Assembly: GCF_016019955.1 (NCBI RefSeq) | Contig: NZ_JAECRZ010000016.1 | Span: forward strand, 1 to 64,000 | DNA: 64,000 nt | Reading direction: 5' to 3' | Source: Thiosulfatihalobacter marinus | GTDB taxonomy: Bacteria; Pseudomonadota; Alphaproteobacteria; Rhodobacterales; Rhodobacteraceae | Shown: in pieces, positions 7,455-15,315 of the stretch | Position numbering within the stretch: the stretch's first letter is position 1 | How the letters are laid out: each line of letters begins with the position of its first letter | Notes under the pieces: generated by a model | The model's database searches: none | Seen by the model: the letters and a program-made list of their open reading frames with translations, nothing else | What the model was told of the DNA's origin: nothing | Translations under genes and position numbers: made by a program

Positions 7455-9817
7455 CCGACGAACCCACCGATCCATCAGACCCCAACCAGGACACACCCAT
7501 GCGCGACGACACAACTCCAGATATGCCGACGGAAAACGTCGTCCATTTCAATCCCTGGCGCGACTTCAACGACGCGGCCCCGCAAATCGACGTGTTCGGC
7601 GACGAGCCGGACCCTGCGCAGATCGCGCAGTTCATGCAGGTGGTCTTTGGCTATTGCGACGAACTGGTCCCGGTCCGCAGTTTCATCGACAAGGGTCAAG
7701 GCATCGATGGCCGCCCGCACAACATCTGGCTCGAGGCGGATCAGGCCGCGCCCGAAAAGATGGCAACCTTCGCCACATGGGCGTCGCGGGAGGGTGCGGC
7801 GGTCTATGTGATCCCCGGCACAGTGGCCGCATCCGGCCAGGCCAAGGCCGCCGAGATCTTGCAGATGCAAACCGTGGTCGTCGACCTCGACACCGGCGAC
7901 ATTGCCGCAAAGCGTGCCCATCTCGAGCGCCATCTCGGTGCGCCAACCATGGTTGTGGAGAGCGGTGGCGTGACACCCGAAGGGCAGCGGAAAGCGCACG
8001 TCTGGTGGGCGCTGACCGAGCCCGCCGAGGGAGATGACATTCGACGCGTCTGCCGACTGCGCGGTGACATTGCCGCCAAGGTCGGTGGGGACATGCATTT
8101 CCGCTCCGCCCACCAGCCGATCCGGGTCGCAGGTTCGGTCTATTACAAGAACAGTCTGAAAACGCAGGTGCGTATTGTCGAGGTGAACGCCGGCCTGGAA
8201 CGCGATCTGGCCGAGTTCATCGAAGCAGTCGCCGACATGCCGCCCGCGCCGGGCATCTCGCTGCAACCCGAGTTCACGCACTCCGACAAACCCGACACGG
8301 ACGATGTGCTGGTGACCCCGGTGCGCGAGGGCGCGCAGGACGACTGGTCCCGCTTCGAGGGCGCATCTGCTGCGATCGGGCATTTCATCCGCATGGTCCA
8401 CGAGGGCCGGATGACAAAAGACGAGGGCTGGGAAGGCATCTGCGGCTACAACGCCGCGATGCTGCGCCCGCAATGGCCGGTTGAACGGCTCAAGCGCGAG
8501 TCCGAGCGGCTCTGGGAACGCCATGTCGTGAAATACGGGCCGCCGCTGATCCGACTGGATTCCGGCGCACCGGGGCCGGTAGAAATGCCAGCATTCACGC
8601 TCGGCGCACTTCTGGACGACCAGAGTCTGATGCCTGAGGACATCATCGCACCGCGGGTGCTGACGCCGGGCGGGCTGCTGGTGCTGGGTGGCGCGCCCAA
8701 GGTGGGCAAAAGCGATCTGCTGATCTCCTGGCTTGTCCACATGGCCGCCGGTGTGCCGTTTCTCGGCTTCACGCCGCCACGCCCACTGCGGATTTTCTAT
8801 CTGCAGGCCGAGATCCAGTATCATTATCTGCGGGAACGGTTGAAGCAGATCGCCCTGCCGCCAGAGGTGCTGGTTGCCGCGCGCGACACCTTCGTCGCCA
8901 CGCCAAAGCTGAAGATGCTGCTCGACGACGAGGGCAGCGTGCGAGTGGCCCGCGCCGTGCAGACGGCCTTCCCGTATGCGCCAGTGGACATCCTCTGCGT
9001 CGACCCGATCCGGAACCTCTTTGACGGCGGGCCCGATGGCGGCGGCGAGAATGACAACACCGCCATGATGTTCTTCCTGAAAGAACGGGTGGAGGTGCTG
9101 CGCGATCATATCGACCCCGACTGCGGGGTCATCCTGATCCATCACACCAAGAAGCTCAGCAAGCAGCAGGTGAAGGACGATCCTTTCCTCGCGTTCTCCG
9201 GCGCCAGCGCGCTGCGCGGGTTCTATACCTCCGGCCTGATCCTGCATCGGCCGGACGAGGATTGCTCGCAGCGCAAACTGGAGATCGAGCTGCGCAATGG
9301 ACCCGCGCTGCCGCCCAAGGTGATCGATAAAGTTGGCGGCCAATGGGTCGAGATCAACCCGATGAACGAGCGCCTCGTCCGCCAGGAAGTCGGCGCGAAG
9401 CATGACGCCGAACGGGATCGCAAGCGCGATGTGATCCTGTCGATCCTGATCGACGAGGCGGCTGAGGGCAAACTCTACACCTCCACCCAGTTCCGCGAGG
9501 CGTTCGAAAATCAGCGCGGCCTCGGGAGCCAGTTCACCATCCGCGACCGCATCAACGTGCTGGCCACCAAAGGCGACATCCGCTTCCTGCGGGACGGCAC
9601 AAAATTCGGCCACTCAGTGGTCCGGTCGCGCTTCGGCTACCTCTGTGCCGAAGGTATGGTGTTCGGCCGCAAGGGCCGGATCGATCCGGAGACCGGAGAG
9701 GTCTTGGACAGCGTCATTCCGGTCGTCCCAAGCCACTACAAATCGCCCTCCAACGGGCAGTGCATGGACCTCGCAGACCCCTCCGATTGGTCGATCTGGG
9801 AGGATGAAAATGCCTGA
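7451..9817 (+). CDS. RepB-type primase fused to RepA-like replicative helicase
   Basis: About 788 residues from the ATG at 7451, which overlaps the nuclease stop by ATGA. The N-terminal third carries an archaeo-eukaryotic-type primase signature: VVVDLDTGD (metal-binding Asp-x-Asp), then HVWWAL and a QPIRVAGS stretch. The middle is an AAA_25/RepA-like hexameric helicase with Walker A GGAPKVGKSD, a FYLQAE strand, Walker B ILCVDPI and HHTKK. A C-terminal winged-helix-like region follows. This is probably the phage replication initiator and helicase-primase. The repeat array directly downstream (9825-10010) is a candidate origin. Confidence 0.85.
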   Translation: MTDEPTDPSDPNQDTPMRDDTTPDMPTENVVHFNPWRDFNDAAPQIDVFGDEPDPAQIAQFMQVVFGYCDELVPVRSFIDKGQGIDGRPHNIWLEADQAAPEKMATFATWASREGAAVYVIPGTVAASGQAKAAEILQMQTVVVDLDTGDIAAKRAHLERHLGAPTMVVESGGVTPEGQRKAHVWWALTEPAEGDDIRRVCRLRGDIAAKVGGDMHFRSAHQPIRVAGSVYYKNSLKTQVRIVEVNAGLERDLAEFIEAVADMPPAPGISLQPEFTHSDKPDTDDVLVTPVREGAQDDWSRFEGASAAIGHFIRMVHEGRMTKDEGWEGICGYNAAMLRPQWPVERLKRESERLWERHVVKYGPPLIRLDSGAPGPVEMPAFTLGALLDDQSLMPEDIIAPRVLTPGGLLVLGGAPKVGKSDLLISWLVHMAAGVPFLGFTPPRPLRIFYLQAEIQYHYLRERLKQIALPPEVLVAARDTFVATPKLKMLLDDEGSVRVARAVQTAFPYAPVDILCVDPIRNLFDGGPDGGGENDNTAMMFFLKERVEVLRDHIDPDCGVILIHHTKKLSKQQVKDDPFLAFSGASALRGFYTSGLILHRPDEDCSQRKLEIELRNGPALPPKVIDKVGGQWVEINPMNERLVRQEVGAKHDAERDRKRDVILSILIDEAAEGKLYTSTQFREAFENQRGLGSQFTIRDRINVLATKGDIRFLRDGTKFGHSVVRSRFGYLCAEGMVFGRKGRIDPETGEVLDSVIPVVPSHYKSPSNGQCMDLADPSDWSIWEDENA

Positions 9818-9824
9818 TTTTGGC

Positions 9825-10010
9825 TTGTACGTCCTCTGTTCGACCTCAGGACAAACATGTTCGACCTCCGCCGTTGTTCGTCCTCAATCCAATGAACTCA
9901 ATCACTTGGAGCCAAAAGAGGTCGAACAAGTTCGTCCTCTTGTACGTCCTCTGCACGTCCTCGAAACCCAAATGAATTCAGCACCTTACGCTGATTAAAG
10001 GACGAACAAT
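9825..10010. repeat. Iteron-like 12-bp repeat array, candidate phage origin
   Basis: At least ten copies of a degenerate motif, consensus NTGTTCGWCCTC, lie in the non-coding gap after the helicase-primase gene. Direct copies begin at 9825, 9836, 9857, 9874, 9928, 9940 and 9951. Inverted copies lie at 9848-9858 (one mismatch in the core), 9918-9929 and 9998-10009. Several abut end to end. Such clusters next to a replication initiator gene are typical iterons; origin function is inference. Confidence 0.65.
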
Positions 10011-10026
10011 GAAAGCCCCCATACTA

Positions 10027-10071
10027 CGTATGGGGAGGCCAACCGGCAGGTTTGGCCTCTCTTCCCATACG
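10027..10071. other. Large two-part hairpin
   Basis: An outer stem, CGTATGGG (10027-10034) with CCCATACG (10064-10071), encloses an inner stem, AGGCCAA (10036-10042) with TTGGCCT (10052-10058), around a small loop. No T-tract follows, so it is not a standard Rho-independent terminator. It sits between the iteron-like array and the RuvC-like gene and could be part of the origin or a structured leader RNA. Confidence 0.5.
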
Positions 10072-10202
10072 TCGAGGGGTATCCGCGCGCACGGGCTCTG
10101 ACGCTCCCTGCACATCCCGATCCGACGACGGCGGCCCGTGCCGCCAAGCACATGACCGCCGTCGTCTTCCACCCCCGCAGCCAACCCGAAAAGGAGACCA
10201 CG

Positions 10203-10739
10203 ATGGCTGAAGCGACTCTGACCACCAGGATGCGGGAGGCAATCCCCGATCTGCCGCCTGCTTTCCGCGCCGACCGCACATTGCTTGCGCTCGATCTCGG
10301 TACGACGACAGGCTGGGCCCTGCATGGATCCGACGGGCTGATCACCAGCGGCACCGTGTCCTTCCGTCCCGGCCGCTTTGACGGCGGCGGCATGCGCTAC
10401 CTGCGCTTCAGCAACTGGCTGGGCGAGTTGGACCGGCTGTCCGGGCCCATCGCCGCCATCTGGTTCGAGGAAGTCCGCCGCCACGCGGGCACCGACGCAG
10501 CCCATGTCTATGGAGGTCTGATGGCCACCCTGACCGCATGGGCCGAGTTGCGCGGCGTGCCCTACGAGGGCGTGCCCGTCGGCACCATCAAGCGGTTCGC
10601 CACCGGCAAGGGCAACGCCAACAAGGAGGCCATGATCGCCGCTGCCCGGTCGCGCGGGTTCAGCCCAGCTGACGACAATGAGGCCGATGCTATCGCGATC
10701 CTGTTCTGGGCGCTGGAAGCCATGGGGGGGATGCAATGA
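10203..10739 (+). CDS. RuvC-like Holliday junction resolvase (RNase H fold)
   Basis: About 178 residues from the ATG at 10203, chosen for the strong site AAGGAGA upstream. RNase H-fold acidic residues are visible: Asp in LALDLGTTTGWA near residue 29, Glu in IWFEEV near residue 90, and the C-terminal DDNEADAIAIL pair. This is the pattern of phage RuvC-type crossover junction endonucleases, which resolve branched replication intermediates before packaging. It overlaps the next gene by ATGA. Confidence 0.8.
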   Translation: MAEATLTTRMREAIPDLPPAFRADRTLLALDLGTTTGWALHGSDGLITSGTVSFRPGRFDGGGMRYLRFSNWLGELDRLSGPIAAIWFEEVRRHAGTDAAHVYGGLMATLTAWAELRGVPYEGVPVGTIKRFATGKGNANKEAMIAAARSRGFSPADDNEADAIAILFWALEAMGGMQ

Positions 10740-10942
10740 ACGGAATGCGGTTTGTGCCCAAGGGCTATGGCGGGCATCGCCGCTGCCCCGAAGATGTGAA
10801 GCGGGATGGCTGGCAGGAGCAAGGCCTGCTGGCCGTGGCCATCGACGACCACCGCCTGACCTGGCCGGAACGGGAGTTGGTTCGGCAACTCGGTGAAAAG
10901 CTATACGGGCAGTGCCCACGAGTTCGGGAGGTGTCGCAATGA
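10736..10942 (+). CDS. Small conserved phage protein
   Basis: A 68-residue basic protein that overlaps the RuvC-like gene by ATGA and the next gene by ATGA, so it is a real member of the operon. It contains RFVPKGYGGHRRCPEDVKRD near the start and a helical WPERELVRQLGEKLYG stretch. No domain recognised. Its place between a resolvase and a helix-turn-helix protein gives no firm function. Confidence 0.65.
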   Translation: MNGMRFVPKGYGGHRRCPEDVKRDGWQEQGLLAVAIDDHRLTWPERELVRQLGEKLYGQCPRVREVSQ

Positions 10943-11367
10943 CGGACTGGACACCTGACCTGGTGGAAGAACGGCTGGCCGAGGCTGCCTTCGTCCTGAA
11001 GCGACTGCCTGAACCGCGCAGGCAGGGGTATTTCAGCACATGGCCCGAGATGGTCTACAGCTTCGCCGACAAGGTGGGCCAGGAGCCGAAGCCCATGCGC
11101 GTGTTGCCCTCGCCGCAGGCGATCAGCCGGATGGAGGAGACGCTGACCTGGACCGCCTGCCTCGAACCCATCGACGGCAAGATCGTCTGGATGAAGGCGC
11201 ACGGCGAACGCTGGAAGGAGATCTGCTGGGTGGTCGGTTTGCAGCGCTCTGCCGCCCACCAGCACTGGCAATTCGGAATTTCTGTCATCGCGCTGACCCT
11301 CAATAGGCGACGGTTCAACCGCAACATGTCGAAGCGCCGCGTGATCGAACTGGCCGCTGGCGCGTAA
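10939..11367 (+). CDS. DUF6362-like phage protein with helix-turn-helix
   Basis: About 142 residues from the ATG at 10939, overlapping the upstream stop. It begins MTDWTPDLVEERLAEAAFVL and continues with RLPEPR..GYFSTWP, a pattern I recall from DUF6362 proteins of alphaproteobacterial phages. The second half (GERWKEICWVVGLQRSAAHQ) reads as a sigma-like helix-turn-helix. In such phages this gene ends the early operon, where a late-gene or replication regulator could sit. Function is not established. Confidence 0.65.
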   Translation: MTDWTPDLVEERLAEAAFVLKRLPEPRRQGYFSTWPEMVYSFADKVGQEPKPMRVLPSPQAISRMEETLTWTACLEPIDGKIVWMKAHGERWKEICWVVGLQRSAAHQHWQFGISVIALTLNRRRFNRNMSKRRVIELAAGA

Positions 11368-11779
11368 GCGCTCGCAGCCACTAGGAAAGTGTCCGGCGGA
11401 CAGTTTTCGATGAGACAGAAAGCCCGGATGAGGGTTAGAAAAGGGATATACTCGGGAGAGGCGCGCGCGGGACGGCCCGCGCCGCTGGACCCCGGGGTCC
11501 AGAAAGGGATCCAGCCGGGGTCCAATCCGCTAACCCACTGAATTCTTGGTTTCTTCTGGGCCACTTTCGTATACGGGCGGGCGAAGCGCGCAATATCGCT
11601 AGCGACAGGGCCGGTTTTTTGGGAAGCCACCCCGCGCAGGCATCCACCCGCGATCCGCTGAAAAACACAACAAAACAAACTCTTGGAACCGGACGCGTCC
11701 GGTGGCCGCTGGACCCCTCGCGGAGTCCAGGCTGGTTGCCGGTGTCCGGAGTCCACCCGATTGAGGCGAACCGACCCGC
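11368..11779. other. 412-bp non-coding gap with GTCC-rich palindromes
   Basis: No convincing gene lies here; antisense frames read as low-complexity shadows. It holds three GGAC/GTCC palindromes: CTGGACCCCGGGGTCCAG (11485-11502, perfect), ACCGGACGCGTCCGGT (11688-11703, perfect), and an interrupted CTGGAC...GTCCAG at about 11708-11729. A short hairpin TGTCCGGCGGACA at about 11392-11404 is followed by GTTTTC. The gap separates the early operon from the methyltransferase operon, so regulatory sites are likely. Confidence 0.5.
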
Positions 11780-13033
11780 ATGACCCTGAGCTTTGCCCCG
11801 GACGCGATCGAGACCTGGCCGCTGGCCAAGCTCCAGCCCTATGCAAAAAACGCGAAGGCGCATGGCGCGGACCAAGTCACGAAGATCGCTGCTAGCATGG
11901 CGGAGTTCGGCTGGACCGTGCCTTGCCTGGTTGCCGACGACGGCGAGCTGATCGCGGGCCATGGCCGGGTGCTGGCCGCCACGCAGCTTGGGTTGACCGA
12001 TGCGCCGGTGATCGTGCTGGGGCATCTGACCGACGCGCAACGCCGGGCCTATCGCATCGCTGACAACAAGCTGACGGAACTCGGGACCTGGGATGAGGCG
12101 CTGCTGTCGGCCGAACTGAACGACCTGCTGGCTGAGGACTACGACCTGTCACTCATTGGCTTCGATGACGCTGAACTCGAGGCGCTGTTGGCCGGAGATG
12201 TCGATCCTGAGGCCGCGTCCCGAGAGGGCGAGGATGATGTTCCGGAGGCCCCCGAGACCCCGATAAGCCGTCCCGGCGACCTCTGGGTTCTGGGCAAGCA
12301 TCGGTTGCTCTGCGGTGACGCGACCGTTGCCACCGATGTCGAGCGTTTGCTCGGCGATGTGAAGCCGCTCCTGATGGTGACCGATCCGCCCTATGGCGTC
12401 GAATACGATCCGGGCTGGCGAAACAAGGCAGGCGCTGCCGCCACCAAGCGCACCGGCAAGGTGCTGAATGACGACCGCGCTGACTGGCGCGAGGCCTGGG
12501 GGCTGTTCCCCGGCGATGTCGCCTATGTCTGGCACGGCGCGCTGCATGCGACGACCGTTGCCGACAGCCTCGAGGCCTCCGGCTTCAACATCCGCTCGCA
12601 AATCATCTGGGCCAAGGATCGCCTCGTGTTGAGCCGCGGTGATTATCACTGGCAGCACGAGCCCTGCCTCTATGCTGTGAAGAAGACCGGCAAGGGCCAT
12701 TGGGCGGGTGACCGCAAGCAAACCACGCTCTGGCAGATCGCCAACAAGGATCAGGACGCGGAGACGGTTCACGGGACCCAGAAGCCCGTCGAATGCATGC
12801 GCCGTCCGATCCTGAACAATTCCAGCCCGGGCCAGGCGGTCTACGAGCCCTTCATGGGGTCCGGCACCACGCTGATCGCGGGCGAGACCACCGGTCGCGT
12901 GTGCCTCGGGATCGAACTCAATCCGGCCTATGTCGATGTCGCCATTCAGAGGTGGCAGCAGTTCACCGGCCAGTCGGCCCTGCTGGACGGGACCGGCGAC
13001 ACCTTCGCTGATCTGACGGCCAACCCGCGCTGA
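11780..13033 (+). CDS. ParB-like domain fused to DNA adenine/cytosine-N4 methyltransferase
   Basis: A 417-residue fusion. Residues about 8-110 form a ParB/Srx-type domain (GELIAGHGRVLAA, residues 56-68). Residues about 160-400 form an amino-methyltransferase with motif IV DPPYG (202-206) preceding motif I FMGSGTT (near 358), the beta-class order. It probably methylates phage DNA to evade host restriction; the specificity is unknown. This family is common in temperate phages. A fragment of a close homologue (55356-55437) survives in prophage B. Confidence 0.85.
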   Translation: MTLSFAPDAIETWPLAKLQPYAKNAKAHGADQVTKIAASMAEFGWTVPCLVADDGELIAGHGRVLAATQLGLTDAPVIVLGHLTDAQRRAYRIADNKLTELGTWDEALLSAELNDLLAEDYDLSLIGFDDAELEALLAGDVDPEAASREGEDDVPEAPETPISRPGDLWVLGKHRLLCGDATVATDVERLLGDVKPLLMVTDPPYGVEYDPGWRNKAGAAATKRTGKVLNDDRADWREAWGLFPGDVAYVWHGALHATTVADSLEASGFNIRSQIIWAKDRLVLSRGDYHWQHEPCLYAVKKTGKGHWAGDRKQTTLWQIANKDQDAETVHGTQKPVECMRRPILNNSSPGQAVYEPFMGSGTTLIAGETTGRVCLGIELNPAYVDVAIQRWQQFTGQSALLDGTGDTFADLTANPR

Positions 13034-13037
13034 GGCG

Positions 13038-14219
13038 ATGCATGACCTGGCTTTACCTTCCTCCGGAGACGCTTCCGGAGCCACAGACGCGTGCCTCTTC
13101 GGCCTCTCGCTCTGTTCCGGCGCAGGCGGGCTCGACCTCGGGCTCACCATTGCCATCCCCGGATATCGAACTGTGGGCCATGTCGAACGGGAAACCTACG
13201 CCGCGGCCATCCTCGTGGCACGGATGGAAGAGACGGCCCTGGATCCAGCGCCTGTCTGGGACGATGTTGCCAGCTTCGACGGCCGCCCGTGGCGCGGTGC
13301 GGTGGACATCGTTACTGCGGGATATCCGTGCCAGCCGTTCTCTGTCGCGGGCAAGCGCCGGGGTGCCGACGACCCGCGCCACCTCTGGCCGCATGTCGCG
13401 CGGATCATCAACGAGGTCGAGCCGCCCTTCGTCTTCCTCGAGAATGTCGCCCATCATCTCCGCCTCGGCTTCCCCGAAGTCGCCAGCGGACTGGTCTGCA
13501 TGGGCTACCGCCTTGCGGCGGGCCTCTTTACAGCGGCGGAAGTCGGCGCGCCCCACAAGCGCGAACGCCTGTTCATCCTCGCCATTCGCGAAGGCGACGA
13601 CTTGGCCGACCCCACGCGCCTGCTCTGGGACTCGTTCGAGTGGCGGAAACCGGACGGAGATGCTGCGCCTCTGGCCGACGCCGAGAGCCAGCGCCAACGA
13701 GAACCGGCAGACGAAACCGACGCCCTCACAAGAAGCGGGCAAGCACGGGATGAACCTGGCGACCTCGGCCGCGATGTGGCCGACCCCGCAGACCGACAGC
13801 TTCCGCAGCCGGGGCGGAACCCGGAAACACGAGAAGGGTCTGGATGGGATGGCGCGGGAATGGCCGACGCCGATGGCGACGGACGGGAACAAACCGAGCG
13901 CGGGCAACCGCAAGACAGCGGATCTGACCCATGCCAGCCAGATGTGGATGACACCGACCGCGCGCGATCACAAGGATGGGGCGACGACACTGGCGAACAC
14001 GCCGGTGAACGGCCTGCTTGGCCGCCAGGTCCTGGTGACGCCGATGGCTGGGAGCAATACCTTCGAGCAGCGCCGGACCTTGAACCCGCTGTTCGTCGAG
14101 GCGCTGATGGGCGGGCCCACCGGGTGGACCGGCTTCGGCTCTGTGGCAACGGCGTGGTCCCCTTGGTTGCAGCGCATGCGCTGCGAACTCTCGCGGCTCA
14201 ATTGCTGGCCGATGGATGA
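13038..14219 (+). CDS. C5 cytosine DNA methyltransferase
   Basis: A 393-residue C5 methyltransferase with motif I LCSGAGGLDLGL, catalytic Cys98 in TAGYPCQPFS (motif IV), ENV (motif VI), APHKRERLF (motif VIII) and a C-terminal CGNGVVP (motif X). Between VIII and X is a variable, low-complexity acidic region of about 150 residues, where the target recognition domain should be. It follows the ParB-methyltransferase by 4 bases. The DNA of the second half also encodes a recognisable protein in another frame (see the overprinted frame). It probably protects phage DNA from restriction. Confidence 0.85.
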   Translation: MHDLALPSSGDASGATDACLFGLSLCSGAGGLDLGLTIAIPGYRTVGHVERETYAAAILVARMEETALDPAPVWDDVASFDGRPWRGAVDIVTAGYPCQPFSVAGKRRGADDPRHLWPHVARIINEVEPPFVFLENVAHHLRLGFPEVASGLVCMGYRLAAGLFTAAEVGAPHKRERLFILAIREGDDLADPTRLLWDSFEWRKPDGDAAPLADAESQRQREPADETDALTRSGQARDEPGDLGRDVADPADRQLPQPGRNPETREGSGWDGAGMADADGDGREQTERGQPQDSGSDPCQPDVDDTDRARSQGWGDDTGEHAGERPAWPPGPGDADGWEQYLRAAPDLEPAVRRGADGRAHRVDRLRLCGNGVVPLVAAHALRTLAAQLLADG

Positions 14220-14232
14220 GGCAGTGGTATGA
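13042..14232 (+). CDS. Overprinted frame inside the C5 methyltransferase gene
   Basis: This frame is open across the whole methyltransferase gene. From about 13600 it reads like a protein in its own right: five or more W-P-T-P or M-T-P-T motifs, HDHKDG-like segments, LNPLFVEALMGGPTGWT and WLQRMRCELSRL. I recall such WPTP...LNP.FVE.LMG.P.GWT tails in phage methyltransferase-family proteins. Its stop (14230-14232) overlaps the ATG of the next gene by ATGA, while the main frame ends 10 bases earlier. The N-terminal third looks non-protein-like, so any product would need frameshifting or an internal start. Confidence 0.35.
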   Translation: MTWLYLPPETLPEPQTRASSASRSVPAQAGSTSGSPLPSPDIELWAMSNGKPTPRPSSWHGWKRRPWIQRLSGTMLPASTAARGAVRWTSLLRDIRASRSLSRASAGVPTTRATSGRMSRGSSTRSSRPSSSSRMSPIISASASPKSPADWSAWATALRRASLQRRKSARPTSANACSSSPFAKATTWPTPRACSGTRSSGGNRTEMLRLWPTPRASANENRQTKPTPSQEAGKHGMNLATSAAMWPTPQTDSFRSRGGTRKHEKGLDGMAREWPTPMATDGNKPSAGNRKTADLTHASQMWMTPTARDHKDGATTLANTPVNGLLGRQVLVTPMAGSNTFEQRRTLNPLFVEALMGGPTGWTGFGSVATAWSPWLQRMRCELSRLNCWPMDEAVV

Positions 14233-14504
14233 AGCAGTCGCGCCTCATGTCGCTGGTGGAGTCCGTTGCCAATGTGGTTGTGGGATACGGCGTCGCCGTG
14301 GTCACGCAGATCCTGATCTTCCCGATCTTCGGGTTGCACACGACGCTGGCGCAGAACCTGAAAATGGGGGCTGTGTTCACCGTGGTGAGCATCGCCCGAT
14401 CCTTCGCATTGCGGAGGGTTTTCGAGGCGATCCGCATGCGAGCAGCAAAAAAAAGCTCTCCTCATACGAGTTCACAACATGAAGCGAGGCACGATCCATT
14501 CTGA
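14229..14504 (+). CDS. Small inner-membrane phage protein (DUF7220-like)
   Basis: A 91-residue protein with two predicted membrane segments (residues about 10-32 and 40-62): VANVVVGYGVAVVTQILIFP, then MGAVFTVVSIARSFALRRVF. It matches my recollection of DUF7220, a small phage membrane family that follows methyltransferase genes. The ATG overlaps the stop of the overprinted methyltransferase frame. Its 3' end overlaps, tail to tail, the 3' end of the minus-strand DarT-like gene by 33 bases. Confidence 0.7.
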   Translation: MKQSRLMSLVESVANVVVGYGVAVVTQILIFPIFGLHTTLAQNLKMGAVFTVVSIARSFALRRVFEAIRMRAAKKSSPHTSSQHEARHDPF

Positions 14505-15161
14505 ATAGCCATTTGACGCAGTGTTGAACTCTTCAACTAGGACGTCCCGTTCCGGACCAGGGATTTTGTCCAACTCACCTTGGATTGCGGCAGCATGATC
14601 GTTGCGGCAAGTCCATGCGCCAATAATTTGGTCGGCCGAAACGGATCCAATAATCTGAACTTCCGCATCGGGATCTGTTGGTAAGAAAGACGGGATGACG
14701 GTTTCTGCGCGATATGCCTGTCCCTTGAAGCGAGTGGGAGCCATTTCGTCTGAAAACATCTGCTCGAAAGCCCATGGGCCGCCAAGGAACCCACGGTGAT
14801 TGAGCATTTCACGGGTAGCGGCGTTCCGAAAACAGAAACGGCAGTTGTGCGTCCAGAGTATACTTGGGTCTATGAAGAGCATGACCCACTCAGCTTGCTT
14901 GGAATCACGCGACTTGGCGGAGAAGATTTTTTGACTGGCACCGGAGATGCTGAATGACACCGCCTGATCACTTGCATCCAAGCGATGTTGTGCACCGGTG
15001 TAGGCTGCAAACTCCGCGGGGTAGAGCATTTCTCGAGGCAGAATACCGTGCTGGACGATGTTGGACAGGTTCCTTGTCAAAGTGAAATGAAGCAGAAAGC
15101 GGATATCTCTGTGCCGTGCTGCATTCCTGATGCGCTGTGATACTGTTGCTCGAGATGACAA
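14472..15161 (-). CDS. DarT-like DNA ADP-ribosyltransferase (DUF4433)
   Basis: A 229-residue protein starting at TTG 15161, with AGGA about 9 bases upstream. It has the DarT layout: FLLHFTLTRNLSNIVQHGIL (His25 in the NAD-binding strand), HRLDAS near residue 60, LFIDPSIL, FCFRNAATREM, and DPDAEVQI with Glu167 as likely catalytic residue. DarT toxins ADP-ribosylate thymidine in single-stranded DNA and are normally paired with the macrodomain antitoxin DarG; no macrodomain gene is present here. Base composition is more AT-rich than neighbours and it runs against the early operon, as expected of an acquired moron. Confidence 0.7.
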   Translation of the reverse strand: MSSRATVSQRIRNAARHRDIRFLLHFTLTRNLSNIVQHGILPREMLYPAEFAAYTGAQHRLDASDQAVSFSISGASQKIFSAKSRDSKQAEWVMLFIDPSILWTHNCRFCFRNAATREMLNHRGFLGGPWAFEQMFSDEMAPTRFKGQAYRAETVIPSFLPTDPDAEVQIIGSVSADQIIGAWTCRNDHAAAIQGELDKIPGPERDVLVEEFNTASNGYSEWIVPRFML

Positions 15162-15315
15162 TTTTTGCAGTCCTGTTTGTCTTCATTATTTGTAGGGCAG
15201 CTTTTCACCGGTCCCCAACGCCTGTTCTCGGCGACTCTTTCAGCAAGTATGAATAGCAGCAAGATACCACCGCCCCAAAGGGACGGCGGCAATCAGTTTG
15301 TTGAGGCCGTGAGCG

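Noticed and set aside
7475-9613. 712-codon minus-strand frame opposite the primase-helicase
   Set aside because: The plus-strand frame has clear primase and helicase motifs; the mirror has none and is a third-position GC effect.
11055-11846. 263-codon minus-strand frame over the 11.4-11.8 kb gap
   Set aside because: Overlaps genes on both ends, low-complexity, no ribosome site; the gap looks regulatory.
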